A stretch of DNA of 64,000 nucleotides from Ferrimonas sediminicola (GCF_005116715.1 NZ_SWCI01000003.1:186001-250000); one strand, 5' to 3'; counted from the stretch's first letter, positions 1-9,356 are shown. The notes: generated by a model from the letters alone, not told the origin. Numbers and translations: made by a program.

Positions 1-200
1 CCGCCGGTCGCCGTTTCAATGTCAGTGTGGACAACCTGGGGGGGGCGCAGGTGGATCGGGCCACCTTTCAGAGACAGGTGCAGGCGCAGACCCGCCGCTA
101 TCTGAAGCAGGGATTTCCTCCCAGGGCACAGGCCCTGATCGAGGATCTTCACCGCTACTATGCAACTCCGGCCCTGTCGCCGGAACAGTTTGAATGTTGA
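1..200 (+). CDS. C-terminal end of an unidentified protein (5' truncated by window)
   Basis: An open frame (codons starting at base 3) runs in from the window edge and stops with TGA at 198-200, giving the last 65 residues of a protein. The tail is rich in Arg and Gln, with a helix-like stretch around AQALIEDLHRYY, and ends PEQFEC. There is no motif I can assign. The TmcA tRNA-acetyltransferase is one idea from neighbouring-gene order in related genomes, but the residues do not prove it. It lies 7 bp upstream of the kinase-like gene on the same strand, so the two are probably co-transcribed. Confidence 0.55.
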   Translation, partial: AGRRFNVSVDNLGGAQVDRATFQRQVQAQTRRYLKQGFPPRAQALIEDLHRYYATPALSPEQFEC

Positions 201-207
201 GGCAAGG

Positions 208-1320
208 ATGAACAGAGCATTTCGACTCGGGGTGATCATCAACCCCCTGGCTGGACTGGGGGGGAGCGTCGCTCTCAAGGGCAGCGACGGCATGGCGGAG
301 CAGGCGCTGGCCCTGGGGGCCGAGCCTAGGGCTCACCTGAGAATGGCCACCGCCCTGGAGCAGCTGGAGGGGGAGCGGGATCAGTTTGAGCTGCTGACCG
401 CCTCCGGTCCCATGGGGCAGGCGCTCCTGGAGACCCTGGGGTATCAGCCGACGGTGGTGCATCACTGCGCGGCGCCCACTGGCGCCGAGGATACCCGGTT
501 GGCGGCTCGTGCCCTGATGGAGGCCAGGGTGGACCTTATCCTGTTTGCCGGTGGTGATGGCACCGCCCGGGATATCTGCGCCGAGGTCCATGACCGCCAA
601 GCGGTGCTCGGGGTACCGGCCGGGGTGAAGATCCACTCCGGCGTCTACGGCATCACCCCAAAGGCCAGCGGCGAGGTGGTGGCCAAGATGGTGCGCGGCG
701 AGTTGCTCTCCACCCAGCTGGCCGAGGTGCGCGACATCGACGAGACCGCCTTCCGCCAGGGGCGGGTCCAGGCCCGCCACTTCGGTGAGATGCGCATCCC
801 CGAGGCGCTGCAGTATGTGCAGGCGGTGAAGATGGGGGGCGTGGAGGTGGAAGCCCTGGTGCTGGATGACATCAGTGCGGAATTTCGGGAACGGATGGAT
901 GACCATTGGCAGTACATCATGGGGTCCGGATCCACGGTGGCGGCGGTGATGGAGCACCTGGGGCTGGAGAACACCCTGCTGGGGGTGGACCTGATTGCCG
1001 GGGAGCGACTGATCGGGCAGGATATGACTGCGGTTCAATTGGTTGACGCCGTTAACGGCCGCCCCACCAAGCTGGTGGTGACCCTGATTGGCGGTCAGGG
1101 CCACCTGTTCGGTCGGGGCAACCAGCAGCTGAGCCCGGCGGTGATCCGCGCCGTTGGCAAGGACAATATCCTGGTGCTGGCCACCAAGGCCAAGCTAGAG
1201 GCCCTTGAGGGAAGGCCGATGATCGCCGATACTGGCGACCCTGAGCTGGATGCCCAGCTGGCCGGTTGGTATCCCATCATCACCGGCTATCACGATGAAG
1301 TGTTGTACCCATTAGCGTAG
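208..1320 (+). CDS. ATP-NAD kinase-like protein
   Basis: Predicted 370-residue protein of the ATP-NAD/diacylglycerol kinase-like fold. The nucleotide-binding hallmark GGDGT is at about residues 115-119, following a hydrophobic strand (DLILFA), and the N-terminus has the typical strand plus NP turn (GVIINPLAG). Longer than classical NadK (about 290 residues), so it belongs to the larger 'ATP-NAD kinase family' group found beside yfcL in related bacteria; the true substrate is not established by sequence. The ATG at 208 was chosen because an upstream in-frame start at 160 would overlap the preceding gene. It is followed after 9 bp by yfcL, suggesting an operon. Confidence 0.8.
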   Translation: MNRAFRLGVIINPLAGLGGSVALKGSDGMAEQALALGAEPRAHLRMATALEQLEGERDQFELLTASGPMGQALLETLGYQPTVVHHCAAPTGAEDTRLAARALMEARVDLILFAGGDGTARDICAEVHDRQAVLGVPAGVKIHSGVYGITPKASGEVVAKMVRGELLSTQLAEVRDIDETAFRQGRVQARHFGEMRIPEALQYVQAVKMGGVEVEALVLDDISAEFRERMDDHWQYIMGSGSTVAAVMEHLGLENTLLGVDLIAGERLIGQDMTAVQLVDAVNGRPTKLVVTLIGGQGHLFGRGNQQLSPAVIRAVGKDNILVLATKAKLEALEGRPMIADTGDPELDAQLAGWYPIITGYHDEVLYPLA

Positions 1321-1329
1321 GAAGGGTGG

Positions 1330-1602
1330 ATGTTAGAGCAAATTGAACAGCAGGCGAACCAGTGGATGACCGAGATGGTGGAGCAGGGCAGTGACGACCA
1401 GGTGTTCGCCAGCGGCTACCTGCAGGGGCATCTGGCCCTGAGCCTGAGTACCCTGGAGGAGAGCGGGGGCGAGCTGTTGTCGTGCCTGGCCCAGGATATG
1501 CTCGTCCGCCTGGATGAGGCCAGCAGCGAGCTGGCACCGGAGGATCTGGCCCTGGTGCACAATGCCTGGCAGCAGCTGCTCAGCCGGCTGCAGCAACACT
1601 GA
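1330..1602 (+). CDS. yfcL: YfcL family protein
   Basis: A 90-residue acidic, probably helical cytoplasmic protein with the size and character of E. coli YfcL (about 92 residues): an N-terminal amphipathic helix (EQIEQQANQWMTEM) and a C-terminal helix ending SRLQQH. Function unknown. E. coli keeps yfcL next to mnmC and fabB, and the same neighbourhood is seen here, with mnmC converging on it. A purine-rich ribosome site (GGAAGGGTGG) directly precedes the ATG. It is the last gene of the short rightward operon and is closed by the hairpin at 1619-1642. Confidence 0.75.
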   Translation: MLEQIEQQANQWMTEMVEQGSDDQVFASGYLQGHLALSLSTLEESGGELLSCLAQDMLVRLDEASSELAPEDLALVHNAWQQLLSRLQQH

Positions 1603-1618
1603 GGCGGAAGATGGACAA

Positions 1619-1647
1619 GAGAGGCTCCCTGGGGAGCCTCTCTTGCG
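1619..1647. terminator. Bidirectional terminator between yfcL and mnmC
   Basis: Perfect 11-bp stem (1619-1629 pairs with 1632-1642, GAGAGGCTCCC arms) in the convergent gap between yfcL and mnmC. The flanking T tract is weak on the plus strand (TTGCGTTG), so strength is uncertain, but the position fits termination for both directions. Confidence 0.65.
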
Positions 1648-1664
1648 TTGAGGGAGGTGCGCCG

Positions 1665-3632
1665 TTAATCGGCCTGACCCTGGTCAACCGGGGGGTGGCC
1701 CTTGTTGATGCGCCGTTGCCAGAAACGCCCCGGCAGCAGCCTCTGCAGCAGCCCCTGGGTGAGGGGCAGGGGCTCGGCGCAGATCAGTGACACCGCCGAT
1801 TCCGCCATCAGGGCGCCGCTGCACAGTCCCCGGGAGCCCAGCCCGGCCACCAGGTGCAGCCCGGGCTGGTTCGGCAGGGGCGCGTCCCGCCACACCCTGG
1901 GGTCGGCGGCAACCCGGGACCAGTCGGTTATCGGTCCCATCAGGGGGAAGTGGTCCCGTACCGAGCCGCGGATGGCGGCCCGGCCGCTGTCATCCAGTGC
2001 CAGCTGCGCCAGCCAGTCACTGCCGGCGAAGCTGTTGGCCATGCGACCGCCGATCTCCTCGACATCCTCGGAGCGCCACTGCGAGTCGCGGCTGTTCTTG
2101 ACGAAACTGGCGCCACAGGTAAGCCTGCCCGCCAGAGCCGGCACCAGATAGCCGTCGGCGCACAGTACCGTCTTGAGCCGGGATAGATCGCCCGACGACT
2201 CGGGGGCGCTGATCTGGCCTCTGACCGGCTGCAGCGGCAACGGCGCACTCTGGGCGAGATCGGCGCTGGCGTGGCCCATGCAGATCACCAGCTGCTGATG
2301 GCGGGCGGTGGATTGGTCAAACTCCAGTTGCCAGTGAGCCTGAGCTCGCTGCAACCCTTGCAACCGGTGGTGCCAGTGACAGGTAAGCAACCCGGTGGCC
2401 TGGGCCTGAGCCAGCAGGGCCAGGACCAACTGCTCCGGAGCCAGCCAGCCGCCATAGGGGAAGAACAGGCCCCCCCGGTCCAGGGGCAGGTCGGCGATGT
2501 GGCTGGCGGCATCCCGATCCACCCGGTGCACCAGCTCACAGGGGAACCCGGCGGCGCCGATGCGCTCGAGCTTCTCGGCGTCCTTGGGGCTTTGGCTCAG
2601 CTGCAGCACCCCGCACCAGTCGTGATCCACCGAATGACCGTTCTCCACCAGTCGACTCAGGCGTTGGCGGGCCAGCAGGAACCCCTGTTGGTAGAGGGCG
2701 CTGAGGCCATCCTCCGCCAGGTTCATCAAGGGGTAGAGGGCGCCCTGGCGATTGCCGGAGGCGCCGTCTGCGGGGCCGGCGTCTTGACCGTAGAGGGTGA
2801 CGGCGATGCCGCGCTGCACCAGGCTCAGGGCGGTGTGAGCGGCGGCAATCCCGGCCCCTACCACTGCCACCTCGTCCGGGCGGGAGGCCTGGGGTCGGTC
2901 TGGTGTGAAGTGGCCGGAGATCATCTCCCGCTTGACGCCATAGCCCTGGTCCTTGGTGACGGTGAAACCGTGCTTCTCCAGTCCCCGGCGCACATGGCCG
3001 GCGGCGGTAAAGGTGGCATAGCTGGCGTTCCGGTGGCTGAGACGGGCCATCTGCTCATAGAGCTGCTCCTGCCACATCTTGGGGTTGCGGCTGGGAGTGA
3101 AGCCATCGAGGAACCACACGTCCACCAGTCCCTCCTCCGGGGCGTACATCTGCTCCAGGCACTGGTTGACGTCTCCCAGCCACAGGTCCACCACCACCTG
3201 TCCCTGGTCAAACTCCATGCGGTGGCAGCCGGGAATGGGCATGGGATAGGCCGACTTGAGCTGGCGGCACTGTTCGGCGAATTCGGGCCAGTGGCGGTGG
3301 GCCTTGGCCAGATCCGCCTCGGTCACCGGGTACTTCTCCATGGTGACGAAGTGGAGCCGCTTGCACGGCGCATCGGGATGGCGTCGCCGGAACTCGCGGA
3401 AGGCGTGCCAGAGCACCATCAGATTGAGACCGGTGCCGAATCCGGTCTCGGCCACCACCAGGGTGTTTCGGGGATGCTCTGTAAATCGTTCGGGAAACCC
3501 GTTATGTTGCAGGAAGACGTAGCGGGTCTCATCGATGCCGTCTACGGTGGAGAAGTAGACATCGTCAAATTCGATGGAAACCGGGGTGTCGGAGTCGCGC
3601 CAATCCAGTTTGGCGTGGCTGATGGATCTCAC
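1665..3632 (-). CDS. mnmC: Bifunctional tRNA 5-methylaminomethyl-2-thiouridine biosynthesis protein MnmC
   Basis: 655 residues, the usual MnmC length. The N-terminal third is the SAM-dependent methyltransferase half (MnmD-like), with GFGTGLNLMVLW as the SAM-binding loop and DVWFLDGFTPSRNPKMW as the conserved catalytic segment. After about residue 250 comes the FAD oxidoreductase half, with the dinucleotide-binding motif VVGAGIAAAHTA and a C-terminal GLGSRGLCSGAL segment. MnmC finishes the wobble uridine mnm5(s2)U34 of several tRNAs: the FAD domain removes the carboxymethyl group of cmnm5U and the MTase domain methylates nm5U. Transcribed away from fabB with a 125-bp divergent gap, as in enterics. 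Confidence 0.97.
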   Translation of the reverse strand: MRSISHAKLDWRDSDTPVSIEFDDVYFSTVDGIDETRYVFLQHNGFPERFTEHPRNTLVVAETGFGTGLNLMVLWHAFREFRRRHPDAPCKRLHFVTMEKYPVTEADLAKAHRHWPEFAEQCRQLKSAYPMPIPGCHRMEFDQGQVVVDLWLGDVNQCLEQMYAPEEGLVDVWFLDGFTPSRNPKMWQEQLYEQMARLSHRNASYATFTAAGHVRRGLEKHGFTVTKDQGYGVKREMISGHFTPDRPQASRPDEVAVVGAGIAAAHTALSLVQRGIAVTLYGQDAGPADGASGNRQGALYPLMNLAEDGLSALYQQGFLLARQRLSRLVENGHSVDHDWCGVLQLSQSPKDAEKLERIGAAGFPCELVHRVDRDAASHIADLPLDRGGLFFPYGGWLAPEQLVLALLAQAQATGLLTCHWHHRLQGLQRAQAHWQLEFDQSTARHQQLVICMGHASADLAQSAPLPLQPVRGQISAPESSGDLSRLKTVLCADGYLVPALAGRLTCGASFVKNSRDSQWRSEDVEEIGGRMANSFAGSDWLAQLALDDSGRAAIRGSVRDHFPLMGPITDWSRVAADPRVWRDAPLPNQPGLHLVAGLGSRGLCSGALMAESAVSLICAEPLPLTQGLLQRLLPGRFWQRRINKGHPPVDQGQAD

Positions 3633-3698
3633 TGGGGTACTCGCTGTGGCAATTTGAGACGCTATTCTAACCCCGAGGGGGGAAAGCCGACCAGTTTC

Positions 3699-3713
3699 GC
3701 CTGTAAAACAGGC
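3699..3713. promoter_or_regulatory. Short palindrome in the mnmC-fabB divergent promoter region
   Basis: GCCTGT-AAA-ACAGGC is a perfect 6-bp inverted repeat located 45-59 bp upstream of the fabB start. It sits where an operator for a fatty-acid regulator would be placed, but does not match the FabR or FadR consensus as I know them. Function is inferred from position only. Confidence 0.3.
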
Positions 3714-3757
3714 TAAGATGGCGGCGGTTTAAAGATCTTCATACACAGGATACAACG

Positions 3758-4978
3758 ATGAAGCGAGTTGTAATTACCGGACTGGGCATCGTTTCCAGTA
3801 TTGGCAACAACGCCGAGGAAGTGAAAGCTTCCCTGAAGGCTGGTAAGAGTGGCTTGAGCTACTCGGAACAATTTGAGGAACTGGGCCTGCGCAGCCGGGT
3901 GTGGGGTGATCTGAAGATCGATACTTCCGAGCACATCGACCGCAAGACCCTGCGTTTCATGGGCGATGCCGCGGCCTACGCCTACATCGCCATGAAGGAA
4001 GCGATTGAGGATGCCGGTCTGGCCGAAGACCAGGTCAGCAACCTGCGCACCGGCATCATCGCCGGCTGCGGCGGTGCCTCCTCCCTGAACCAGGTGCAGG
4101 CTGCCGACACCCTGAGAACCAAGGGTGTGCGTCGGGTGGGTCCTTACCTGGTGCCCCGCATCATGTCCTCCACCGCTTCCGCCTGTCTGGCGACTCCCTT
4201 CAAGATCAAGGGGGTGAACTACTCCATCAGCTCAGCCTGCGCCACCAGTGCCCACTGCATCGGCAACGCGGTTGAGCAGATCCAACTGGGCAAGCAGGAC
4301 ATCGTCTTTGCCGGCGGTTCCGAGGAGCTGCACTGGACCCTGGCCATGGGCTTCGACGGCATGGGGGCGCTGTCCACCAAGTACAATGACGATCCCACCA
4401 AGGCATCCCGCACCTACGACGTCGATCGTGACGGCTTCGTCATCTCCGGTGGCGGTGGCATGGTGGTGGTCGAGGAGCTGGAGCATGCTCTGGCCCGCGG
4501 CGCCAAGATCTACGGTGAGATCATTGGCTACGGTGCCAACTCCGATGGTTACGACATGGTGGCGCCCAGTGGCGAAGGCGCGGTGCGCTGCATGAAGATG
4601 GCCCTGGAACAGGCTGGGGACGACGTGTCCATCGATTACATCAACACCCACGGCACCTCCACTCCTGTGGGCGACACCAAGGAGTTGGGTGCCATCCAGG
4701 AGGTGTTCGGTGCCAACAGCCCCGCCATCAGCGCCACCAAGGCGATGACCGGCCATGCCCTGGGCGCTGCAGGTGTTCATGAGGCGATCTACAGCCTGTT
4801 GATGATGGAGAACGACTTCATCGCCCCCAGCATCAACATCGACAACCTGGATCCGGAAGCCGAGGGGCTGGACATCGTCACCCAGACCCGTGAGCAGCCG
4901 GTGACCACCTTCATGAGCAACAGCTTCGGGTTCGGCGGCACCAACGCCACCCTGATTGTGCGCAAGTACCAGGGTTAA
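3758..4978 (+). CDS. fabB: Beta-ketoacyl-ACP synthase I (FabB)
   Basis: 406 residues, matching E. coli FabB in length. Catalytic triad is visible: the nucleophile Cys161 in SSACATSAH, His298 in [11 protein letters not shown] and His333 in [13 protein letters not shown]; the C-terminal [11 protein letters not shown] loop is also intact. The enzyme condenses malonyl-ACP with growing acyl-ACP in the cytoplasm and is needed for unsaturated fatty-acid elongation. Single-gene unit: divergent from mnmC upstream and closed by a strong hairpin at 5005. fabV and accD elsewhere in this window belong to the same pathway. Confidence 0.98.
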   Translation: MKRVVITGLGIVSSIGNNAEEVKASLKAGKSGLSYSEQFEELGLRSRVWGDLKIDTSEHIDRKTLRFMGDAAAYAYIAMKEAIEDAGLAEDQVSNLRTGIIAGCGGASSLNQVQAADTLRTKGVRRVGPYLVPRIMSSTASACLATPFKIKGVNYSISSACATSAHCIGNAVEQIQLGKQDIVFAGGSEELHWTLAMGFDGMGALSTKYNDDPTKASRTYDVDRDGFVISGGGGMVVVEELEHALARGAKIYGEIIGYGANSDGYDMVAPSGEGAVRCMKMALEQAGDDVSIDYINTHGTSTPVGDTKELGAIQEVFGANSPAISATKAMTGHALGAAGVHEAIYSLLMMENDFIAPSINIDNLDPEAEGLDIVTQTREQPVTTFMSNSFGFGGTNATLIVRKYQG

Positions 4979-5004
4979 CTCCCGAGCCTGCGAACACTCA
5001 TGAT

Positions 5005-5037
5005 GAAGCCGGGATACTGTATCCCGGCTTCGCTTTT
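5005..5037 (+). terminator. Intrinsic terminator after fabB
   Basis: 12-bp perfect stem (5005-5016 with 5020-5031, arms GAAGCCGGGATA) and a 3-base loop, followed by GCTTTT. Confidence 0.8.
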
Positions 5038-5080
5038 GGTACACTTCCCCTCCTGTATTCCCCTTTCCCCTCCCTGACCG

Positions 5081-6226
5081 ATGATTATCGTTGCTGATGA
5101 GAATATGCCGGCGCTGGACGCCATGTTCGGTGGTCATGCCGAGATCCGTACCTACCCGGGGCGTGAGATTGGCCCAGACCAGGTAGGCGATGCCGAGATC
5201 CTGCTGGTGCGCAGCGTGACCCGGGTAGACCCGGCGCTGATTGAGGCGGCTCCCCGGCTTAAGTTCGTGGGCACCGCCACCATAGGTTTTGACCATATCG
5301 ACACCCGCGCCCTGGAGGCCCGGGGGATCTCTTGGAGCAACGCACCAGGCTGTAATGCCGAGGCGGTGGGTGAGTACGTGCTCACTGCGCTTTTGACCCT
5401 AGCCGAACGGCTGGGTGTGCCGCTGAAAGGGCGCACCCTGGGGGTGATCGGTGCCGGCAATACCGGCAGTGCCACCGCTGCCAGGGCGGCGGCTCTGGGG
5501 ATGAGGGTGCTGTTGAATGACCCGCCGAAGCAGCGCGGCGGGGATCCCCGCGCCTTCGTCGATCTGGGCACCTTGCTGACTCAGTCCGATGTGGTCTGCT
5601 GTCATGTGCCGCTGAGTCGCCAGGGCGCGGACGCCACCTTCCACCTCCTGGATGCGGCCCGGCTTGGGCTGATGAAGGCGAATGCCTGGTTGGTGAACGC
5701 CTGCCGGGGGGAGGTGGTGGACAATGGTGCGCTGATCGCCCACAAGCGGACTCATCCTGAGTGCCGGTTGATCCTGGATGTCTGGGAGGGAGAGCCCAAT
5801 CCCATGGCTGAGCTGGTGGCACTGGCGGAGATCGCCACGCCCCACATCGCCGGTTACAGCGTGGAAGCCAAGCTCAGGGGCAACTGGTTGCTGCTGAGTC
5901 GGCTGGGGGAGACGCTGGCCCTGGATGAGGTGCCGCCTCTGACCACCTATCTGCCCCAAGCTGCCATCTCCACCCTGGGGTTGTCGGCGCCGGCGGCCCA
6001 GAGCGATCTGGCCAGGGTGGCGCGACTGGTGTATGACATCGACGCCCAGGATCGCCGCTTCAGGGAGTGGAGCGGCCAGGTAGGCGGCTTTGATCGTCAA
6101 CGCAAGGCGCACCTGGAGCGCCGGGAATTTATGTCTTTGACCATAGTTGGCCCTGCAGAGCAGGCGGCCCTCTGGTCCCAACTTGGATTTAACACGAGAG
6201 AGAACCTCCATGGCACAGGCCTTTAA
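5081..6226 (+). CDS. pdxB: Erythronate-4-phosphate dehydrogenase (PdxB)
   Basis: 381-residue D-2-hydroxyacid dehydrogenase family protein of the size of E. coli PdxB (378). The NAD-binding Rossmann motif GVIGAGNTGSATA lies at about residues 123-135, the catalytic region includes VNACRGEVVDNGAL and the His in TPHIAGYSVEAK, and a C-terminal PdxB dimerisation domain follows (about 290-380). It oxidises 4-phosphoerythronate in de novo pyridoxal phosphate synthesis. No good Shine-Dalgarno sequence is visible before the ATG. Its last 17 bases overlap the asd start, so the two are co-transcribed. Confidence 0.95.
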   Translation: MIIVADENMPALDAMFGGHAEIRTYPGREIGPDQVGDAEILLVRSVTRVDPALIEAAPRLKFVGTATIGFDHIDTRALEARGISWSNAPGCNAEAVGEYVLTALLTLAERLGVPLKGRTLGVIGAGNTGSATAARAAALGMRVLLNDPPKQRGGDPRAFVDLGTLLTQSDVVCCHVPLSRQGADATFHLLDAARLGLMKANAWLVNACRGEVVDNGALIAHKRTHPECRLILDVWEGEPNPMAELVALAEIATPHIAGYSVEAKLRGNWLLLSRLGETLALDEVPPLTTYLPQAAISTLGLSAPAAQSDLARVARLVYDIDAQDRRFREWSGQVGGFDRQRKAHLERREFMSLTIVGPAEQAALWSQLGFNTRENLHGTGL

Positions 6227-7226
6227 TATCGCAGTTCTCGGTGCCACCGGCGCCGTTGGTGAAACCCTGGTTCAGATCCTGGAGGAGCGCAAATTCCCCG
6301 TGGGGCAGCTTTTTCCGCTGGCCAGCGCCAACAGCGCCGGTACCAGCATCCACTTCAAAGGGGAGGAGCTGACGGTCCTGGATGTGGAGCAGTTTGACTG
6401 GAGCCAGGTGGAGCTGGCCTTTTTCTCCGCCGGTGGCGAGGTGTCCGCCCGCTGGGCCCCCGAGGCCGCCGACGCCGGCTGCGTGGTGATCGACAACACC
6501 TCCCATTTCCGCAACGACCCGGAAGTGCCGCTGGTGGTGCCGGAGATCAACTCCCATGCCCTGGAGGAGTTTCGCAATCGCAACATCATTGCCAATCCAA
6601 ACTGCTCCACCATCCAGATGCTGGTGGCGCTCAACCCCATCCACCAGCAATACGGCATCGAGCGCATCAACGTGACCACCTACCAGTCGGTCTCGGGGGC
6701 CGGCCGTCGTGCCATCGAGGAGCTGGCCAAGCAGTGTGCCCAGTTGCTGAATGGCCTGCCCGCCAACAACGAGGTGTTCGACAACCAGATCGCCTTCAAC
6801 TGCCTGCCCAAGATCGACGCCTTCATGGATAATGGCTACACCAAGGAGGAGATGAAGATGCTGTGGGAGACCCAGAAGATCCTCGGCGATGCCTCGGTGA
6901 TGGTGAACGCCACCGCGGTGCGGGTGCCGGTGTTCCATGGCCATGGTGAGGCGATCCACCTTGAGACCCGTCAGCCCACCTCGGTGGAGGAGGTCAAGGT
7001 GCTGCTGAGCCAGGCCCCCGCAGTGACCCTGATGGAGGAGGATGTGGACTACCCCACCCAGGTGGGGAACGCCACCGGCCAGGATCAGGTGTTTGTCGGT
7101 CGGGTTCGCCAGGACTTGAGTCACCCCTGTGGCCTCAACCTGTGGGTGGTGGCGGACAACATCCGTAAGGGGGCGGCCTTGAATGCGGTGCAGATTGGTG
7201 AGGTGCTGATCCGCGATTACCTCTGA
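6210..7226 (+). CDS. asd: Aspartate-semialdehyde dehydrogenase (Asd)
   Basis: 338 residues. N-terminal NADP-binding motif LGATGAVGETL, catalytic cysteine in NPNCSTIQ, substrate-binding Q in TYQSVSGAG and the catalytic histidine in VPVFHGHGEAIH are all present. It is therefore an active-looking class of Asd rather than the degenerate Usg protein that E. coli has at this locus. It reduces aspartyl phosphate to aspartate semialdehyde, the branch to lysine, methionine and threonine. The ATG at 6210 (before AQAFNIAVLG) matches family N-termini and follows GAGAGAGAA; an earlier in-frame start at 6147 lies inside pdxB. Confidence 0.95.
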   Translation: MAQAFNIAVLGATGAVGETLVQILEERKFPVGQLFPLASANSAGTSIHFKGEELTVLDVEQFDWSQVELAFFSAGGEVSARWAPEAADAGCVVIDNTSHFRNDPEVPLVVPEINSHALEEFRNRNIIANPNCSTIQMLVALNPIHQQYGIERINVTTYQSVSGAGRRAIEELAKQCAQLLNGLPANNEVFDNQIAFNCLPKIDAFMDNGYTKEEMKMLWETQKILGDASVMVNATAVRVPVFHGHGEAIHLETRQPTSVEEVKVLLSQAPAVTLMEEDVDYPTQVGNATGQDQVFVGRVRQDLSHPCGLNLWVVADNIRKGAALNAVQIGEVLIRDYL

Positions 7227-7235
7227 GGGACAAAG

Positions 7236-7286
7236 TGTGAAGCCGGTGACATACACCGGCTTCACAACCGCTGTCGTCCTTTTACA
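7236..7286 (+). terminator. Terminator-like hairpin after asd
   Basis: 13-bp perfect stem (7236-7248 with 7254-7266, arms TGTGAAGCCGGTG), 5-base loop. The nearest T run (CCTTTT) is about 15 bases further on, so it may also act as an mRNA-end stabiliser. Confidence 0.6.
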
Positions 7287-7341
7287 AGATAAGATATAGT
7301 GTTGAAATCGCTGTAATTAGATTCAGATAACGATTCGAGAT

Positions 7342-9126
7342 ATGCGGGCCTGCAAAATGACTGGAAAGCAAAGGGTATTGGCTGCTCTTCTGGGGGGCGC
7401 TCTGAGCTGCTCCCTTTCACTGGATGCCGTCGCCGAAGGGATATCGCTCGCCGGTCCCGAGGGCGAGGTCAAGCAGGTCACCATCGGCCCCACCAGCCCC
7501 AAGGACACCCTCTGGCGTCTCGCCAGTGCCCACCGGCCGGAGGGCGCGACCGTCTACCAGACCATGCTGGCCCTGTACCGGGCCAATCCTCAGGCGTTCA
7601 GCGCCGACAATCTCAATGCCCTGGAGAAGGGGATGGTGCTGACCCTGCCGGACAGCCAGACCATCCTGGCCATCGATCCTGCCGAAGCCAAGCGCCGGGC
7701 CACGCAGGACGACCGGCAGTGGAGTGGACAGGCGTCCCAACCCAAGGCAAAACCTAAGGGCGCGGCCCCGCAACCGGCGGTCGTGACCCCACAGCCCGAA
7801 GCGCAGACCACGGCTGATGCCAGCAGGGGCGTGGTGGACGGCCAGTTGACCGAACTGCGTAGCCAACTGGATGAGCAGCGCGCCCAGTCGGCCCAGCAGG
7901 TGGCTGAGCTGCGCGCCGAGCTGGGGCGCTCCATCGATGAAATGGGGGCGATGTTGGAGCAGAATGAACTGCTCAAGGCCCGCCTCGAGGAGCTCAATGA
8001 CCAGATACAGGTGTTGCAGGATGCCCTGGATGACCAGCAGGCGGTGAACCGGGAGCTGGAGCAGCAACTGACGCCGCCCATGGCCACCGAGCCCACCGGA
8101 GAGGTGTTTGAACCTGTCGAGGAGATGGAGGAAAGCGGCATCTGGCAGCAACTGTGGAGCAAGCCCTGGTTGGTGGGGATTGCCGGTGTGGTGCCCACCA
8201 TCTTCCTGTTGGCCCTGATCTGGCTGTTCCTGCGCCGTCGCTCGCCCGAGCCGGAGGCGGGTCAGAGCACTCCGGCCGAGGATCGCCGGCCCAGCCTGGG
8301 TGAGATGGCCGCCAATCCGGCCGCAACGCCGGAGTCCGACAGCGCCGGCGAGCCCGACCTGAAGAGCGCCATCCAGTTGGATCCTCAGGTGGATGATGAC
8401 GAGGAGCCGGTCCAGTCTCTGGAGGAGTTGCTGCAGGAGCATCAGAGTCTGGAGCAACCCGAGGTGTCTCTGGCCGAGTCCGCGTCCGCACCGGCCGAGC
8501 CCCAGCCGGACGACGAGTTGCTGGCCGATATGGCGATGAGTGAGCTCGAACCCGATATCGACACGGTGATGAGTGAGCTGGGCGTGGCCCTGGACGACAC
8601 CAATGGGATGGTCGAACTCGGTCACGACTCTGAGGATGTGGAGCCGAGCCTGGGTGAGGATGAGATTGACGCGCTGCTCAATGGGGCCGGTGAACCGCCG
8701 TCGTCCCCCCAGGAGGAGGTGCCGGAACCCGAGGCGGTGGAGCCGGCACCGGGTCTGAATCTGGCGTTGGGCGATGGCGAACCGGCGTTAACCCCTGCTG
8801 AGGCGCAACCCGCCGAGCCGCAGCAGGAAGGGTTTATCGACATCGATAAGCTGCTGGATGAGACCGGCAGCGGCGAGCCCAACTTCGAACCCTACAGTGG
8901 GCTGGATCTGGACATCGGCGATGCCGACCTGACGGAGCTGGTCGGGGGCGGCAACGGTGTCGATGTGGATGACGAGGAGGGCGGCTTCAGTGCCAAGCTG
9001 GATCTGGCCCGGGCCTACATCGAGATCGACGACAAGGACAGCGCCAAAGCCCTGCTCAAAGAGGTGGTGGAGAAGGGGGCGGATCCCCAGCGCCAGGAGG
9101 CCATGAGCCTGCTGGAGAAGATGTAA
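7342..9126 (+). CDS. fimV: FimV-like polar hub protein
   Basis: 594 residues. Signal peptide (about 1-32), FimV N-terminal/LysM-like region (about 40-110, with DTLWRLASAHRP and LYRANPQAF), a coiled coil (about 165-245, Gln/Glu/Leu rich), one membrane helix (about 272-296, GIAGVVPTIFLLALIWLFL), a long acidic Pro/Glu-rich cytoplasmic linker, and the conserved C-terminal FimV/TPR-like domain (LDLARAYIEIDDKDSAKALL). Family members organise cell poles for type IV pili or flagella. It is shorter than Pseudomonas FimV (about 900), mainly in the linker. Located between asd and truA, as in many gammaproteobacteria. The start could alternatively be the ATG at 7357. Confidence 0.9.
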   Translation: MRACKMTGKQRVLAALLGGALSCSLSLDAVAEGISLAGPEGEVKQVTIGPTSPKDTLWRLASAHRPEGATVYQTMLALYRANPQAFSADNLNALEKGMVLTLPDSQTILAIDPAEAKRRATQDDRQWSGQASQPKAKPKGAAPQPAVVTPQPEAQTTADASRGVVDGQLTELRSQLDEQRAQSAQQVAELRAELGRSIDEMGAMLEQNELLKARLEELNDQIQVLQDALDDQQAVNRELEQQLTPPMATEPTGEVFEPVEEMEESGIWQQLWSKPWLVGIAGVVPTIFLLALIWLFLRRRSPEPEAGQSTPAEDRRPSLGEMAANPAATPESDSAGEPDLKSAIQLDPQVDDDEEPVQSLEELLQEHQSLEQPEVSLAESASAPAEPQPDDELLADMAMSELEPDIDTVMSELGVALDDTNGMVELGHDSEDVEPSLGEDEIDALLNGAGEPPSSPQEEVPEPEAVEPAPGLNLALGDGEPALTPAEAQPAEPQQEGFIDIDKLLDETGSGEPNFEPYSGLDLDIGDADLTELVGGGNGVDVDDEEGGFSAKLDLARAYIEIDDKDSAKALLKEVVEKGADPQRQEAMSLLEKM

Positions 9127-9143
9127 AATCCGACCGAACCAAC

Positions 9144-9171
9144 AGCGGTGGCCCTGGCCACCGCTTTTTTT
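9144..9171 (+). terminator. Intrinsic terminator after fimV
   Basis: 10-bp GC-rich stem (AGCGGTGGCC, 9144-9153, with 9156-9165) followed by a run of seven T residues. Confidence 0.9.
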
Positions 9172-9313
9172 GGGCTCCAGGATCTCTGGGCCGCTGGCGA
9201 GACCGGAATTCCGGCTCTGCTGCATTTCAGATCCGTGCGCCGGGGTCGCTGTGAATGGCGGAGGATGGCCTGTGGTGGTCCGGCCAAGGGCGGGAGCCAA
9301 CCGGATTGGAGTC

Positions 9314-9322
9314 TGGTATAAT
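9314..9322 (+). promoter_or_regulatory. Extended -10 promoter for truA
   Basis: A perfect TATAAT at 9317-9322 is preceded by TGG (an extended -10, TGNTATAAT), 35 bp before the truA start. No good -35 element at the expected position. Confidence 0.6.
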
Positions 9323-9356
9323 GCGCCCCTTTTGAGCTTTGCAGGTTGATGTTTCT

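Noticed and set aside
2271..3716. A 481-codon plus-strand frame opposite mnmC
   Set aside because: Antisense shadow: low-complexity His/Gln/Gly content, no ribosome site, while mnmC on the other strand has all its motifs.
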